From: CAZSWR01 sp964610885
GTDB taxonomy: Bacteria > Bacteroidota > Ignavibacteria > Kapaibacteriales > UBA2268
Direction: 5' to 3'
Length of the DNA stretch: 32,779 bases
Assembly (NCBI GenBank): GCA_964610885.1
Contig: CAZSWR010000035.1
Coordinates: 1 to 32,779 of the forward strand
Part shown: positions 21,022 to 29,790 of the stretch, one piece after another
How the letters are laid out: each line of letters begins with the position of its first letter
Numbering within the stretch: position 1 is the first letter of the stretch
Program-made: the position numbers and the translations under genes
The notes under the pieces: model-generated
Told to the model about the DNA's origin: nothing
What the model saw: only the letters and a program-made list of their open reading frames with translations
Database searches by the model: none

Positions 21022-24000
21022 ATGAAACACAAATTCGGTTCGGTTTTCTTCGTAGCGATGGTTGCATTGTCCGTACTCGGATCCGGCAGACTTTTTGCCG
21101 GCGCGGGTTGGGATGCCGAGAAATCTACTGTAAACGAATTAACCTTCTCTTTTACTCGCCATTTTTCTTTTGATACAATCACAAATGAGTACGGCTCTTT
21201 CCTCAGCGCGAATTGCCCCGATGCGGAGCATACCCCTCTGCTATTCGGATCGCCTGACTATATTTATTGCAGCGCTCTTCTGGCCGTGCCGAGCGAAAAC
21301 GGATTCGAAGTAGTTTCTGTCGAACCTGATTATTCGCCCGTCAGTCTGCCGATCGCGCCCGTTTTCAAATCCGAGATTGATGAATCCGGCGCCGTTTGGA
21401 AAGAATTTTCATACTCTGCGCAGGACTACGCAAATACGGTTTCCCCGAAGAATTTCGAGGTCAGTTTCCACGGTATTGCCGGAGACCTCCCGATGGCCAA
21501 GGCCAGAGTTGCCCTCTTCGCCTACGACCAATCCTCGAAACAATTCCTTGCATTGAACAGCATCAGAATAACAATCAAATTCAATGCGAAACTATTCAGT
21601 GCAAACACTAATCGCGAGTTCAATCCGAATTTGATCAACAACAACGTTGCAAGTGCTTTCGCGATTCCTCGGAAGGCAACGGCCAGTTCAGACAAATCAA
21701 AACATGAAACGATACTTAGCGAAAACTCTCCATACCAAGTGAAAATCAAAATCCCCGCCGAAGGCGTTTACCGCATCACTGCATCAATGCTTTCCGGGCT
21801 TGGCATCAATATACCCCAAAGCGAAGTTAATACTATTAAAATCATTGGCGGCTCCGGATTGCCAATGGACGAAAATCCAGAAAAAGCCGAAGCCACAACA
21901 ATGTGCGAGCAGCCAATAATCGTCAAGACTACCAATTCAGGCGACTTGGAATCAATTACTTTCTATGCCAATTCGGCCTCCGGTTTCGTGGGAGACTCCG
22001 CCGCGCATCGCTATAACAATTGGTATGGCTACACGAATTATTTCTTCCTTCGCTGGGGCGGAGCAGATGGGCTTCGGGCCACAGTTGCCCGTATCCCAAG
22101 TGGAACTGTCGCAAACTCACCTAAAACATATATCGAACGTTATTTCTTCGAGGAAAACCTCGTGAATCCATACCAACAGGGTTCTGGCCGTATGTTCTTG
22201 GGCCGCAGCATTATGCCGGCAATTTTTACGACGCAACTCAACGGCCTGGACCGCACCGGAATAATCAAATACAGGCTCGGAGTGGCGCAAAACGCACCGG
22301 CAACGGGCTATTTCGATATATTTGAAGGCGACACGAAAATTGTTGATAATGTAGCACTTTCGCCAAACGTAGAATATTCCTCTGGCGCCTACAGCGACAT
22401 AGAGGTTGCTCTGCCGGCCAACAAGCTGACTTCGGACAACCGCAGCGTACTGAAATTTGACTACAAACCCACGCAGGTTGCTTCGTCGTCGGGCTTTTTC
22501 AGGTTTTTCGAGATTCACTATCCACGCGCCCTCTCCCCTATGGACAATTCAATAAGTCTTTTTTCCGATGCGAACCGCGGACTTACTGAATACTCCATTA
22601 ACGGCTTTTCCGGTTCGGAAATTATCGGATGGGACGCCACAAACCGTTTCGCACCTGTTCTGCTGACCAATTCGGCAGTAACCGGTGGTATGTTTATTTT
22701 CCGAAGCGAATGCAATCCCTCCTCTCCGTCGCATTTCTTCGTTACGTCCAAAATCGCCCAACCTGAACTCGAGAAAATCGCGTTCGTTGACCTGCGTAAG
22801 GATCTGACCGGCGCCGATGCGATCGTCGTTACGTCGCCCGAACTGCTCGCCTCCGCCGAGTCGTACAAAGAATACAGAGAAAAGAACAATGGAATCAAGA
22901 TTCAAATTGCCGTTACAAAAGATATATATAATGAATTCGGATCGGGCATTGCAGACCCGGCAGCCATCAGGAACTATGTGCGTTTCGCATACAAGAACTG
23001 GGTGCTGTGCCCGAACATTATAGTCCTCTGGGGCGATGGGCATTTTGACTTCAAGAACATTCAGACAAAAACGATTAACCATATCCCCGCTTGGCAATCA
23101 TTGGAGCTTTCCGATTCGTTCTACCAACCCTCGTCGATATGCACAGACGATTTCTATGCCTTGATTTTGGGCAATGATAAGCTTATCGACATAGGTTTCG
23201 GCCGCGTTACCGTGCAAACGAATGCAGCCGGCGAATCGTACCTTCAGAAGCTGAAAGACTACGAACACTCTTCATCGCTCGACATTTGGCGCACTATGGC
23301 AACTTTGGTGGCAGACGACGGTCCGACCGGACAGGGCAAAGTCGGTACGAATGGCGCTGAACACACCAAACAAAGCGAACGGCTCGCCGGTTTGGATCCA
23401 TTCGCAAACTACCAGAAAAAGAAGATTTATATGGGAGCATACCCAGTCGAGAATTCATCTCTCGGCCGCAGGAAACCCAAGGTCAATCAAGATATTATCA
23501 ACACTACGAACACGCAGGGCGAAATGTTCCTCAATTGGATCGGCCACGGCAGCCCGCGCGTTTGGGCAGACGAATTAGTATTCGAAAGGGAAACAACAAT
23601 TCCGCAAATGGTCAATTACGACAAATTGCCTGTTATGTTTTCCGCTTCGTGCGACAACGGCCGATTCGATATGACAGACGTCAACTCGCTCGCCGAAGAA
23701 CTATTCCTATCGAAAACGGGCGGTTCAATTGCGTCTATCGCATCCACGCGATTAGTCTCCTCGTATGGCAATGAAATCCTACAAAATGATCTCTATACTA
23801 ACATACTAACACGCGATGCTAAAACAGGACTCTTCCCGAACCTTGGGACGGCCCTTAAGTTCACAAAAGAGAAACTCGACGACGAAAACAGCCGCAAGCA
23901 CGTCCTGCTCGGCGATCCGCTTCTGAAAATGCTAATTCCTGACTACCGCATCGTAGTCGATAGCATCAATGGCGTCGATGTGGTCAATCTGGATTCTATT

Positions 24001-25023
24001 GTCCCTCTCGAAGGCCTCGCCCTTGTACGCATTTCGGGCGAAGTGCGCCTGCCGGACAATTCCGCTATCGACGTAACTTACGACGGTGTGTTGACCATGA
24101 ACATGTTCGATGCCGACGAAAATATCACAGCAACCGAGTTTGACGGTTCGGTTCATAACTTCACGAGGAACGGTAGCGCTTTGGTGCGTACTTCGTTCAC
24201 GGTCGATAAGGGTAGGTTCACAGCTGAATTCTTATTGCCCAAGGATATTGCCTTCTCGAATCAAACCGGACGATTATTCCTTTACTCGTTCAGCAACGAC
24301 AAATCGCGTTTCGCCATGGGTATGAATACGAGTTTTGCTGTGGTCGGGCTGAATACGACGGCCGTGAACCCCGGAACCGGGCCGAACATGAAAATCTATC
24401 TCGATTCGCGTTCGTTTACGAATAGGGACGTCGTGAGCAAGAACCCGTTGCTGATCGTGGATCTCCGGGACGACGACGGTATTAATACTACAGGCGTCGG
24501 CATTGGCCACAAGATCGAAGCATGGATCGACGACAGTCCGCTGCCGATCGACCTGACGGACAAGTATCGGAATTCGCTCTACGATTCGAAAGCCGGCAGC
24601 ATCGAAAACGTCATTAATGGTTTATCCAACGGATACCACTGGATCGAAGTCCGCGCATGGGACATTTTCAACAACCCAACTGTCGGCACTGCAGAGTTCT
24701 TCGTCGTATCCGATTCGAAAGAGATTGAAACTTTCGAAATGGACAACTACCCCAATCCATTTGATTTTTCGACGACATTCCGCTTCAAACACAACCTGAC
24801 GCCTCCCTTTGGCGCCACGATAAAGATTTACAATTTGGCAGGTGTTTTGGTACGCACTCTTCGTTCGGAGCTATCGGATCTTCATTTCTCCGAAGTGCCT
24901 TTCGATGGCCTTGACGATTCGGGCAAACAGCTTGCAATTGGTTTTTACACGTACATATTGACTCTGACCTCGACCTCCGGGGTCGATGGCACAAAGACCG
25001 GCAGCTTCGTCGTTAACCGATAG
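21022..25023 (+). CDS. porU: Type IX secretion system sortase PorU (C25 peptidase family)
   Basis: A 1333-residue secreted cysteine protease-like sortase. In the T9SS, PorU on the outer membrane surface cuts the C-terminal domain from cargo and attaches the cargo to lipopolysaccharide. A signal peptide (about 1-26) is followed by a long N-terminal region. The gingipain-type C25 domain spans about 600-980: it shows IRNYVRFAYKNW, VLWGDGHFDF, the catalytic His842 in NWIGHGS and Cys877 in MFSASCDNGRFD. Beyond are beta domains and a C-terminal T9SS-type domain (DNYPNPFDFSTTFRF...GFYTYILTLTS) that ends in FVVNR. This is longer than P. gingivalis PorU (about 1158), mostly in the N-terminal half. porV follows 140 bases downstream, the usual partner, so the pair is probably one transcription unit under the promoter at 20835-20866. 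Confidence 0.93.
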   Translation: MKHKFGSVFFVAMVALSVLGSGRLFAGAGWDAEKSTVNELTFSFTRHFSFDTITNEYGSFLSANCPDAEHTPLLFGSPDYIYCSALLAVPSENGFEVVSVEPDYSPVSLPIAPVFKSEIDESGAVWKEFSYSAQDYANTVSPKNFEVSFHGIAGDLPMAKARVALFAYDQSSKQFLALNSIRITIKFNAKLFSANTNREFNPNLINNNVASAFAIPRKATASSDKSKHETILSENSPYQVKIKIPAEGVYRITASMLSGLGINIPQSEVNTIKIIGGSGLPMDENPEKAEATTMCEQPIIVKTTNSGDLESITFYANSASGFVGDSAAHRYNNWYGYTNYFFLRWGGADGLRATVARIPSGTVANSPKTYIERYFFEENLVNPYQQGSGRMFLGRSIMPAIFTTQLNGLDRTGIIKYRLGVAQNAPATGYFDIFEGDTKIVDNVALSPNVEYSSGAYSDIEVALPANKLTSDNRSVLKFDYKPTQVASSSGFFRFFEIHYPRALSPMDNSISLFSDANRGLTEYSINGFSGSEIIGWDATNRFAPVLLTNSAVTGGMFIFRSECNPSSPSHFFVTSKIAQPELEKIAFVDLRKDLTGADAIVVTSPELLASAESYKEYREKNNGIKIQIAVTKDIYNEFGSGIADPAAIRNYVRFAYKNWVLCPNIIVLWGDGHFDFKNIQTKTINHIPAWQSLELSDSFYQPSSICTDDFYALILGNDKLIDIGFGRVTVQTNAAGESYLQKLKDYEHSSSLDIWRTMATLVADDGPTGQGKVGTNGAEHTKQSERLAGLDPFANYQKKKIYMGAYPVENSSLGRRKPKVNQDIINTTNTQGEMFLNWIGHGSPRVWADELVFERETTIPQMVNYDKLPVMFSASCDNGRFDMTDVNSLAEELFLSKTGGSIASIASTRLVSSYGNEILQNDLYTNILTRDAKTGLFPNLGTALKFTKEKLDDENSRKHVLLGDPLLKMLIPDYRIVVDSINGVDVVNLDSIVPLEGLALVRISGEVRLPDNSAIDVTYDGVLTMNMFDADENITATEFDGSVHNFTRNGSALVRTSFTVDKGRFTAEFLLPKDIAFSNQTGRLFLYSFSNDKSRFAMGMNTSFAVVGLNTTAVNPGTGPNMKIYLDSRSFTNRDVVSKNPLLIVDLRDDDGINTTGVGIGHKIEAWIDDSPLPIDLTDKYRNSLYDSKAGSIENVINGLSNGYHWIEVRAWDIFNNPTVGTAEFFVVSDSKEIETFEMDNYPNPFDFSTTFRFKHNLTPPFGATIKIYNLAGVLVRTLRSELSDLHFSEVPFDGLDDSGKQLAIGFYTYILTLTSTSGVDGTKTGSFVVNR

Positions 25024-25162
25024 ATACCGGCCTTCGAAGTGAATAATTTGAAAAATGAATAAAAATATTGTTTAAAATATTTTATTTGTCGCAAAGAATT
25101 CGTAAATTGATTATTTGCGTTTTAGTTTGATGAAAAGATTTTTAAGATAGAGGAGCAATTAA

Positions 25163-26272
25163 ATGAAACAAAGAATCAGGGCAGAATATCCGATTATCAT
25201 TCTCTTAGGATTCATCCTGGCATCTTTCAATGCAAACGCGCAAGCATTCGGCGCTGCAGTGCCATTCCTTGTCATTTCGCCTGATGCTCGAGGTAGCGGT
25301 ATGGGCGAGGTTGGAACGGCCATTGCCGACGATGTTGGTGCCGTGTTTTGGAATCCGGCCGGTTTCGGGTTCAAGGATTCAGTTCTTGTCAATGCAAATA
25401 CTGAAGAATACCAACCCTATAGGCAAGTTATGATTTCGGCTTCGCGCTGGTTGCCACAGTTCAATGCTGATCTGTTTTATGTGAATGGTGCATTTGCCCA
25501 CTATTTTCCATCGCTCGACGGCACGCTTGCGCTGAACGTTACATTTATGAACCTCGGACAGTTCACGAAAACTGACGAGAGCGGTAATGCGCACGGCACC
25601 TTCCTATCAAACGAGATAGCTTTTGGACTTTGCTATGGTACAATTATCGCCAAAGACCTTGCCCTCGGTATGCAACTGAAATTCATCCGCTCGAACCTCT
25701 CCCCCACTCAGTCCACCCCATCCGGCGGATCCGGCGTGGGCTATAGTGGCGGTTTCGACCTTGGAATCCTTTGGAAACCCAAAGAGCTTAAGATTTTCGA
25801 TCTGGACCTGCAAGACAACTTGGCTCTTGGCGCCAACCTTCAAAACGTCGGCCCGAAACTTACATACATTGCCGAATCCGACCCGCTCCCGACGGAACTC
25901 CGTTTGGGCATCGCATACGACATCTACGAAGATCCGGACAACACTCTGAAGCTGGCCTTCGACTACGCGAAGCTCCTTGTTCGCCGCGACAGCTTGGATT
26001 CCGATCCTCTTCCTAAATCACTCTTCACCGGTTGGGGACGCCCCGGCGCATCGCTTTGTTTCGGTGCCGAATGGTGGTATCGCCAAGTGTTCGCCCTCCG
26101 TGCCGGATACTTCCACGAGCCATCGCCCTCGAGCAATCGCAAGTACCTCAATTTCGGCGCAGGCCTTCGCGTGGCTCCTCTCAACGTCGATTTCAGCTTT
26201 ATCAGCCCGATGGAGGAAAACCACCCATTGGCAAATACAATGCGTATCACGCTGAAATTCGATTTGAACTAA
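25163..26272 (+). CDS. porV: Type IX secretion outer-membrane protein PorV
   Basis: A 369-residue outer-membrane beta-barrel of the PorV/PorQ (FadL-like) family. PorV collects cargo from the translocon and delivers it to PorU. After a signal peptide (about 1-27, ending NANA) the mature N-terminus shows the family signature ISPDARGSGMGEVGTA, then DDVGAVFWNPAGF. The rest is a succession of amphipathic beta strands with aromatic girdles (for example TLALNVTFMNLGQF, LGLGIL-type strands, FGAEWWYR, LRAGYF), ending in a strand MRITLKFDLN, as expected for an outer-membrane barrel. GAGGAG lies upstream of the ATG. It follows porU and ends in a strong terminator. Position next to porU separates it from PorQ. 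Confidence 0.93.
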   Translation: MKQRIRAEYPIIILLGFILASFNANAQAFGAAVPFLVISPDARGSGMGEVGTAIADDVGAVFWNPAGFGFKDSVLVNANTEEYQPYRQVMISASRWLPQFNADLFYVNGAFAHYFPSLDGTLALNVTFMNLGQFTKTDESGNAHGTFLSNEIAFGLCYGTIIAKDLALGMQLKFIRSNLSPTQSTPSGGSGVGYSGGFDLGILWKPKELKIFDLDLQDNLALGANLQNVGPKLTYIAESDPLPTELRLGIAYDIYEDPDNTLKLAFDYAKLLVRRDSLDSDPLPKSLFTGWGRPGASLCFGAEWWYRQVFALRAGYFHEPSPSSNRKYLNFGAGLRVAPLNVDFSFISPMEENHPLANTMRITLKFDLN

Positions 26273-26293
26273 GCTCAGAAATGATAAACTACA

Positions 26294-26330
26294 AAGCTCG
26301 GCTTTCACTTCAGTGGGCCGAGCTTTTTTT
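26294..26330 (+). terminator. Rho-independent terminator after porV
   Basis: AAGCTCGGC (26294-26302) pairs with GCCGAGCTT (26317-26325), followed by a run of seven T residues. Confidence 0.9.
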
Positions 26331-26377
26331 ATTACGTAACGATTTGAATATCTCGTTTTCATGTCGAAATAACTGCT

Positions 26378-26412
26378 TTTGTCATTCCCGCGCAGGCGTG
26401 AATCTCATCTTC
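26378..26412. repeat. CATTCCCGC repeat, copy 2
   Basis: TTTGTCATTCCCGCGCAGGC followed by GTGAATCTCATCTTC. It is the same family as 18395-18432, but one arm has decayed (GCGTGAAT in place of GCGGGAAT). Confidence 0.6.
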
Positions 26413-26463
26413 ATGCAATATATTTCTCGAATAGATATTATCCAAAAACTTATAAAGAATGGG

Positions 26464-26490
26464 TCTATAACGTTATGTGTGGGTATAGCC
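26464..26490 (+). repeat. Partial copy of the dispersed ~95-base repeat
   Basis: TCTATAACGTTATGTGTGGG followed by TATAGCC matches the left end of copy A (10592-10618) and of copy B. The remainder of the repeat is missing. Confidence 0.5.
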
Positions 26491-26536
26491 ATTAGATAGA
26501 ATGCTCTTGAACCTTCCAAAGGTTAATGGCTCAGTT

Positions 26537-26618
26537 GTAGGGGTTCAATATTTGCAGGGGTTCAAAAATTGTACGGTTTCAGAATTTGTTGTAGGGGTTC
26601 AAAATTTTGAACCCCTAC
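26537..26618. repeat. GGGGTTCAA tandem array ending in a 28-base palindrome
   Basis: Units beginning GTAGGGGTTCAA, GCAGGGGTTCAA, a degenerate GTACGGTTTCAGAA and GTAGGGGTTCAA start at 26537, 26554, 26571 and 26591, at intervals of 17, 17 and 20 bases. The last unit runs into its own reverse complement, so 26591-26618 is a perfect 28-base palindrome centred on AAAATTTT. Confidence 0.75.
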
Positions 26619-26680
26619 TTTCTGGCCGCGCTTTCCTTAGTGTCTCCCTGGAGAGCGCGGGGAGCAAAATATATCCGATT

Positions 26681-28003
26681 TTATTCACATTCAATTGGGA
26701 AACATGCAAGGTAATAGTACAAAACCCAACCATGATCGGTGTATTTATATAATTCATCCCCAACAATAGCATAGTCATAATTATTCAAAAATATCACAGC
26801 TGGCGTCATGCTGGATTGATCTACGTAATACTTCCTGCCCCAATGAGAACATTTTGTTGGTATATAATCACGTAGATATTCTTTACGCAGATATTTTGAT
26901 ACCTCTCGGTCTATGCTTGAATAGAAAACACCAAACTTAGTTTTTTGTTTTGGCTTTATATTTTTCAAAAATGTATTCATTTGTGATATTCTTTGAAAAT
27001 TATTCGTAAGCTTTTTTTGTGAATTTATTGGCCGGTATGGCATCAAACAATTGATCATCGAATTGAGGTCATAGAAATCACAAAACTGTTTTTTGGTATT
27101 TCCATCCGAGATGCACTTACCAATATCCATAAGAGTATTGTTGATAATCTCCATCGCCTTCTTGTCTTTTTCGGAACCTTTGAGTTCAATCAAAATTACT
27201 GTATCGAAGAAAACAATTCTTTTGTTCATTTTCCGGAACTGATACAAAGTCTCAATCAATTCGTAGGCTCTCTTTTCCATCTCGGGAAGAAAAAAGAATT
27301 CAATTTCTTCCATTGGTTTGATCTCGTTGCGCCAGTCGTTCATATATGAATCGAGTTGTTTCTTTTCTTCTGTTACGTAGTCGCGAAGAATCAGATCGAC
27401 AATGCTATCTTTGCTTCGAGGGATATTGTATAGTTTATCAACAGAGTCTTCGCTTGGCTCTGTTTTCATGGCACTTAGAATATTGAACAGGTTTTCTGGT
27501 CTGGTTATGCTATCAAAAGCATTATTATTTTTATAATTGCCGATATTGAACCCTTCTGAATAAAATACACTTACCTTGTTTCTTTCAGTGGAACAATCAA
27601 ATGTTAGTGCTTGATCATACAACAAATACGAATAATAATTCCTTCGTCGAAAGTAAAGAGCTGAATCTATCGTCCGGTTCTGAAATACTATTTTAACTGA
27701 ATCACACTTATCATAATAAGTTCCAATAATATTCAAATCACTGAAAATACTTTTAGAATCATATTCTGCATTTTCTTTTCCTATGCGAAACAGGACATAG
27801 GCCTCTTGGGCTGTGTCCTCTGGCATGTTCCGAGGGACAAATAATACATATTTCCCGCCGGGGAATGATTCAACCTTTTCAATCTCAAATTTATCGACCG
27901 GTTTGAAAATGAACACTTCTCCATTAACATGGATTGAATCGTTTGAAAAAGCGTACATTATCGATGCTGTCGATAGAAACAAAATCAAAATGAGTTTTAC
28001 CAT
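26681..28003 (-). CDS. Unrecognised exported protein
   Basis: A 440-residue protein I cannot place in a family. The N-terminus (MVKLILILFLSTASIMYAFS) is a signal peptide. The remainder is hydrophilic and rich in Lys, Asn, Asp and aromatic residues, with no repeated motif, membrane segment or T9SS C-terminal domain; a charged segment around 205-260 may be helical. Six or more cysteines are scattered (for example KCDS, DCST, KCIS, FCDF, NCLM, KCSHW). Base composition is visibly more AT-rich than the neighbouring genes, which hints at recent acquisition or low constraint. AGGA lies just before the ATG. It starts 26 bases after the nrnA-like gene on the same strand and is probably co-transcribed with it. 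No clear terminator follows. Confidence 0.75.
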   Translation of the reverse strand: MVKLILILFLSTASIMYAFSNDSIHVNGEVFIFKPVDKFEIEKVESFPGGKYVLFVPRNMPEDTAQEAYVLFRIGKENAEYDSKSIFSDLNIIGTYYDKCDSVKIVFQNRTIDSALYFRRRNYYSYLLYDQALTFDCSTERNKVSVFYSEGFNIGNYKNNNAFDSITRPENLFNILSAMKTEPSEDSVDKLYNIPRSKDSIVDLILRDYVTEEKKQLDSYMNDWRNEIKPMEEIEFFFLPEMEKRAYELIETLYQFRKMNKRIVFFDTVILIELKGSEKDKKAMEIINNTLMDIGKCISDGNTKKQFCDFYDLNSMINCLMPYRPINSQKKLTNNFQRISQMNTFLKNIKPKQKTKFGVFYSSIDREVSKYLRKEYLRDYIPTKCSHWGRKYYVDQSSMTPAVIFLNNYDYAIVGDELYKYTDHGWVLYYYLACFPIECE

Positions 28004-28029
28004 ACAATTCCTGTAATATATAAATAGGC

Positions 28030-29064
28030 TTATTTTTCGAAATTATCAAAATACTCAATAGCCCTCTCGGTAACGATGCGGACGGCTGTTTGGAATGGTT
28101 CGCCGGCCATGCGCGCACCGGCCGCTTGTTTGTGGCCCCCGCCGCCGAACTCAGCTGCAAGCTCGCGCACGCTGATTCCATTTTTCGAGCGGAAGGAAAT
28201 GCGTGTCTCGTTCCTTTCAGTGATTTCGCTCAGCAAAACTCCCATTCGCGCACCGCTCACCATCAGCAAACGGTCGGAGAAGTTCTCGATGTCCATCTCG
28301 CGCGCTCCGGTGCGACTAAAGTCTTCTGCCGAAATTTTCATTACCACCAGCCCGCCATCACAATATATATCCATTTTCGCGAGCGTGGTCCCGAGCAGCA
28401 GTACAGCCTGCGCCGACATCGTATTATATACTTCATCATAAATCCTGACCGGGTCGGCTCCGCAATCGGCCAGCTTCGCAGCCATTCTGAATGTATCGCC
28501 GGAAGTCTTATCGAACCGGAAGCCTCCGGTGTCTGCCATAATGGCGGCATAGAGGCATGTGGCGGCCGTTTTCGAGAATTTCGAGACGCCGGAGAGTTCG
28601 AGAAATCTGTATATCAGCTCGCCAGTGGAAGTGGCAGCAGTCTCGGAAACGATAATATCTGCCATTTTCGATGGATGCAAATGGTGGTCGATTAGAACTT
28701 TCTTTGCATTCGATGCCTGATAGGCGCCCTCGACCGATGCCAAGCGCTGGGTTTCGTTCAGATCGAGCGCAAAAATCACGTCCGCCGAAGAAAACTGCCC
28801 GAAGCAATCGTCAGTATAGCTGATGATCGTCTCCACGCCAGGCAAGAACCGCAGATTGGCCGGAACCGAGCCGTGAATGAACACGTTGGCTGCCTTGCCC
28901 ATATTCCTCAAGTGTTCGGACAGCGCCAGAGCCGAGCCCAATGCGTCGGCGTCGGGGTTCAAATGCACGGCAATCGAAAACGTCCTCGATTCGCCGATCA
29001 AAGAAATAATTGAACTATAATTTTTTACGAGTGAATATTCCGATTCTGAACGTCTTGTTTCCAT
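28030..29064 (-). CDS. nrnA: DHH-family phosphoesterase, NrnA type
   Basis: A cytoplasmic DHH/DHHA1 phosphoesterase of the bifunctional oligoribonuclease/PAP-phosphatase (NrnA) family, which degrades short RNA oligonucleotides and 3'-phosphoadenosine 5'-phosphate. Landmarks are NPDADALGS (motif I metal ligands), FALDLNE, IDHHLHP (the DHH motif), MADTGGFRF, and in the C-terminal DHHA1 domain EFGGGGHKQAAGARM. All metal-binding positions look intact. I chose the ATG at 29064 (344 residues) because AGG lies about 10 bases upstream. ATG 29073 and ATG 29118 are in frame, but the latter lacks a ribosome-binding site and gives an odd N-terminus. It is divergent from the nuo operon. A minus-strand TATCTTTG (29138-29145) may be its -7 element. 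Confidence 0.9.
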   Translation of the reverse strand: METRRSESEYSLVKNYSSIISLIGESRTFSIAVHLNPDADALGSALALSEHLRNMGKAANVFIHGSVPANLRFLPGVETIISYTDDCFGQFSSADVIFALDLNETQRLASVEGAYQASNAKKVLIDHHLHPSKMADIIVSETAATSTGELIYRFLELSGVSKFSKTAATCLYAAIMADTGGFRFDKTSGDTFRMAAKLADCGADPVRIYDEVYNTMSAQAVLLLGTTLAKMDIYCDGGLVVMKISAEDFSRTGAREMDIENFSDRLLMVSGARMGVLLSEITERNETRISFRSKNGISVRELAAEFGGGGHKQAAGARMAGEPFQTAVRIVTERAIEYFDNFEK

Positions 29065-29137
29065 TTCAAACATACCTAATTTCCAAAATTGCTGATACAA
29101 AAAAGCGCATACTTGCATACAAATCTACGAATTATTG

Positions 29138-29145
29138 CAAAGATA
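29138..29145 (-). promoter_or_regulatory. Candidate -7 element of the nrnA-like gene
   Basis: TATCTTTG on the minus strand matches TAnnTTTG. No clear -33 lies at the right distance. It sits in the 300-base divergent spacer shared with nuoA. Confidence 0.35.
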
Positions 29146-29320
29146 AAAATACGGCTGTGTGAATTTCATAAAAAAGTTGTAAAATATGCCCCTCAAACGC
29201 ATTGTGATTTTTTTCACCATCGCCACGCATCCTATTTGTATTTTTTGAATTTAGCTCGTTTCACATAAATATAATTTTTCCACAATACGAATTTTGAACA
29301 ATATATTCGTGAAAAATTAT

Positions 29321-29328
29321 TAACTTTG
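29321..29328 (+). promoter_or_regulatory. Candidate -7 element of the nuo operon
   Basis: TAACTTTG matches TAnnTTTG about 40 bases before the nuoA start. The nearest TTTG (29293-29296) is 24 bases upstream, wider than the usual 19-21, so the promoter is only probable. Confidence 0.4.
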
Positions 29329-29367
29329 TACGTAAGAATTTTTGCTCATTATAAATAGTTGAATACT

Positions 29368-29781
29368 ATGATTAGTGAATTTGGAATAGCGTTAATTTTC
29401 TTTATACTCGGATTCATGTTCGTCGGGATAAGCATTTTCTCGTCGGCATTGATACGCCCGCACAGGCCAAATCCGATAAAGAACTCGACCTACGAATGCG
29501 GCGAGCAACCGATTGGAAACGCATGGATTCGGTTCAATTTCCGTTTCTATGTGGTTGCCCTTGTCTTCTTGCTGTTCGACGTCGAGGTGGTCCTTCTATT
29601 CCCATGGGCCTTGGTCTTCAAGGAGCTTGGTGTGTTTGCATATATCGCAATGCTCGTCTTCTTCTTCATTCTGATTATTGGTTTGGCTTATGACCTTGGC
29701 AAGGGTTACCTCGATTGGGACAAGCCATCGCCGGTAATACCAAAACTGAAAGATTTAATCGTTTCAAAGAAAGATAATTAA
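29368..29781 (+). CDS. nuoA: NADH-quinone oxidoreductase subunit A
   Basis: A small membrane subunit of respiratory complex I at the quinone-site end of the membrane arm. The ATG at 29368 gives 137 residues; an in-frame TTG three codons earlier is less likely. Three membrane helices are visible (about 5-25, 60-80, 87-108). The conserved loop between the first two reads YECGEQPIGNAW, with the Cys and Glu near the quinone cavity, followed by RFNFRFYVVALVFLLFDVEVVLLFPWA. nuoB follows after 9 bases. It is the first gene of the operon. Confidence 0.95.
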   Translation: MISEFGIALIFFILGFMFVGISIFSSALIRPHRPNPIKNSTYECGEQPIGNAWIRFNFRFYVVALVFLLFDVEVVLLFPWALVFKELGVFAYIAMLVFFFILIIGLAYDLGKGYLDWDKPSPVIPKLKDLIVSKKDN

Positions 29782-29790
29782 GAGGTAAAA

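Larger units (their letters stand above)
26331..26680. other. Repeat-rich spacer between convergent genes
   Basis: No gene is seen. Within 350 bases are a CATTCCCGC repeat (26378-26412), a partial copy of the dispersed repeat (26464-26490), an AACCTT/AAGGTT hairpin related to 3035-3053 (26510-26530), a GGGGTTCAA tandem array with a long palindrome (26537-26618), and a CCGCGCT/AGCGCGG hairpin (26626-26660). Confidence 0.6.

Noticed and set aside
26537..26618. CRISPR-like repeat array
   Set aside because: Units are only 17-20 bases with no unique spacers between them, and no cas gene is present.
26626..26660. CCGCGCT/AGCGCGG hairpin as terminator of the leftward gene
   Set aside because: The loop is long and no T run follows on either strand.
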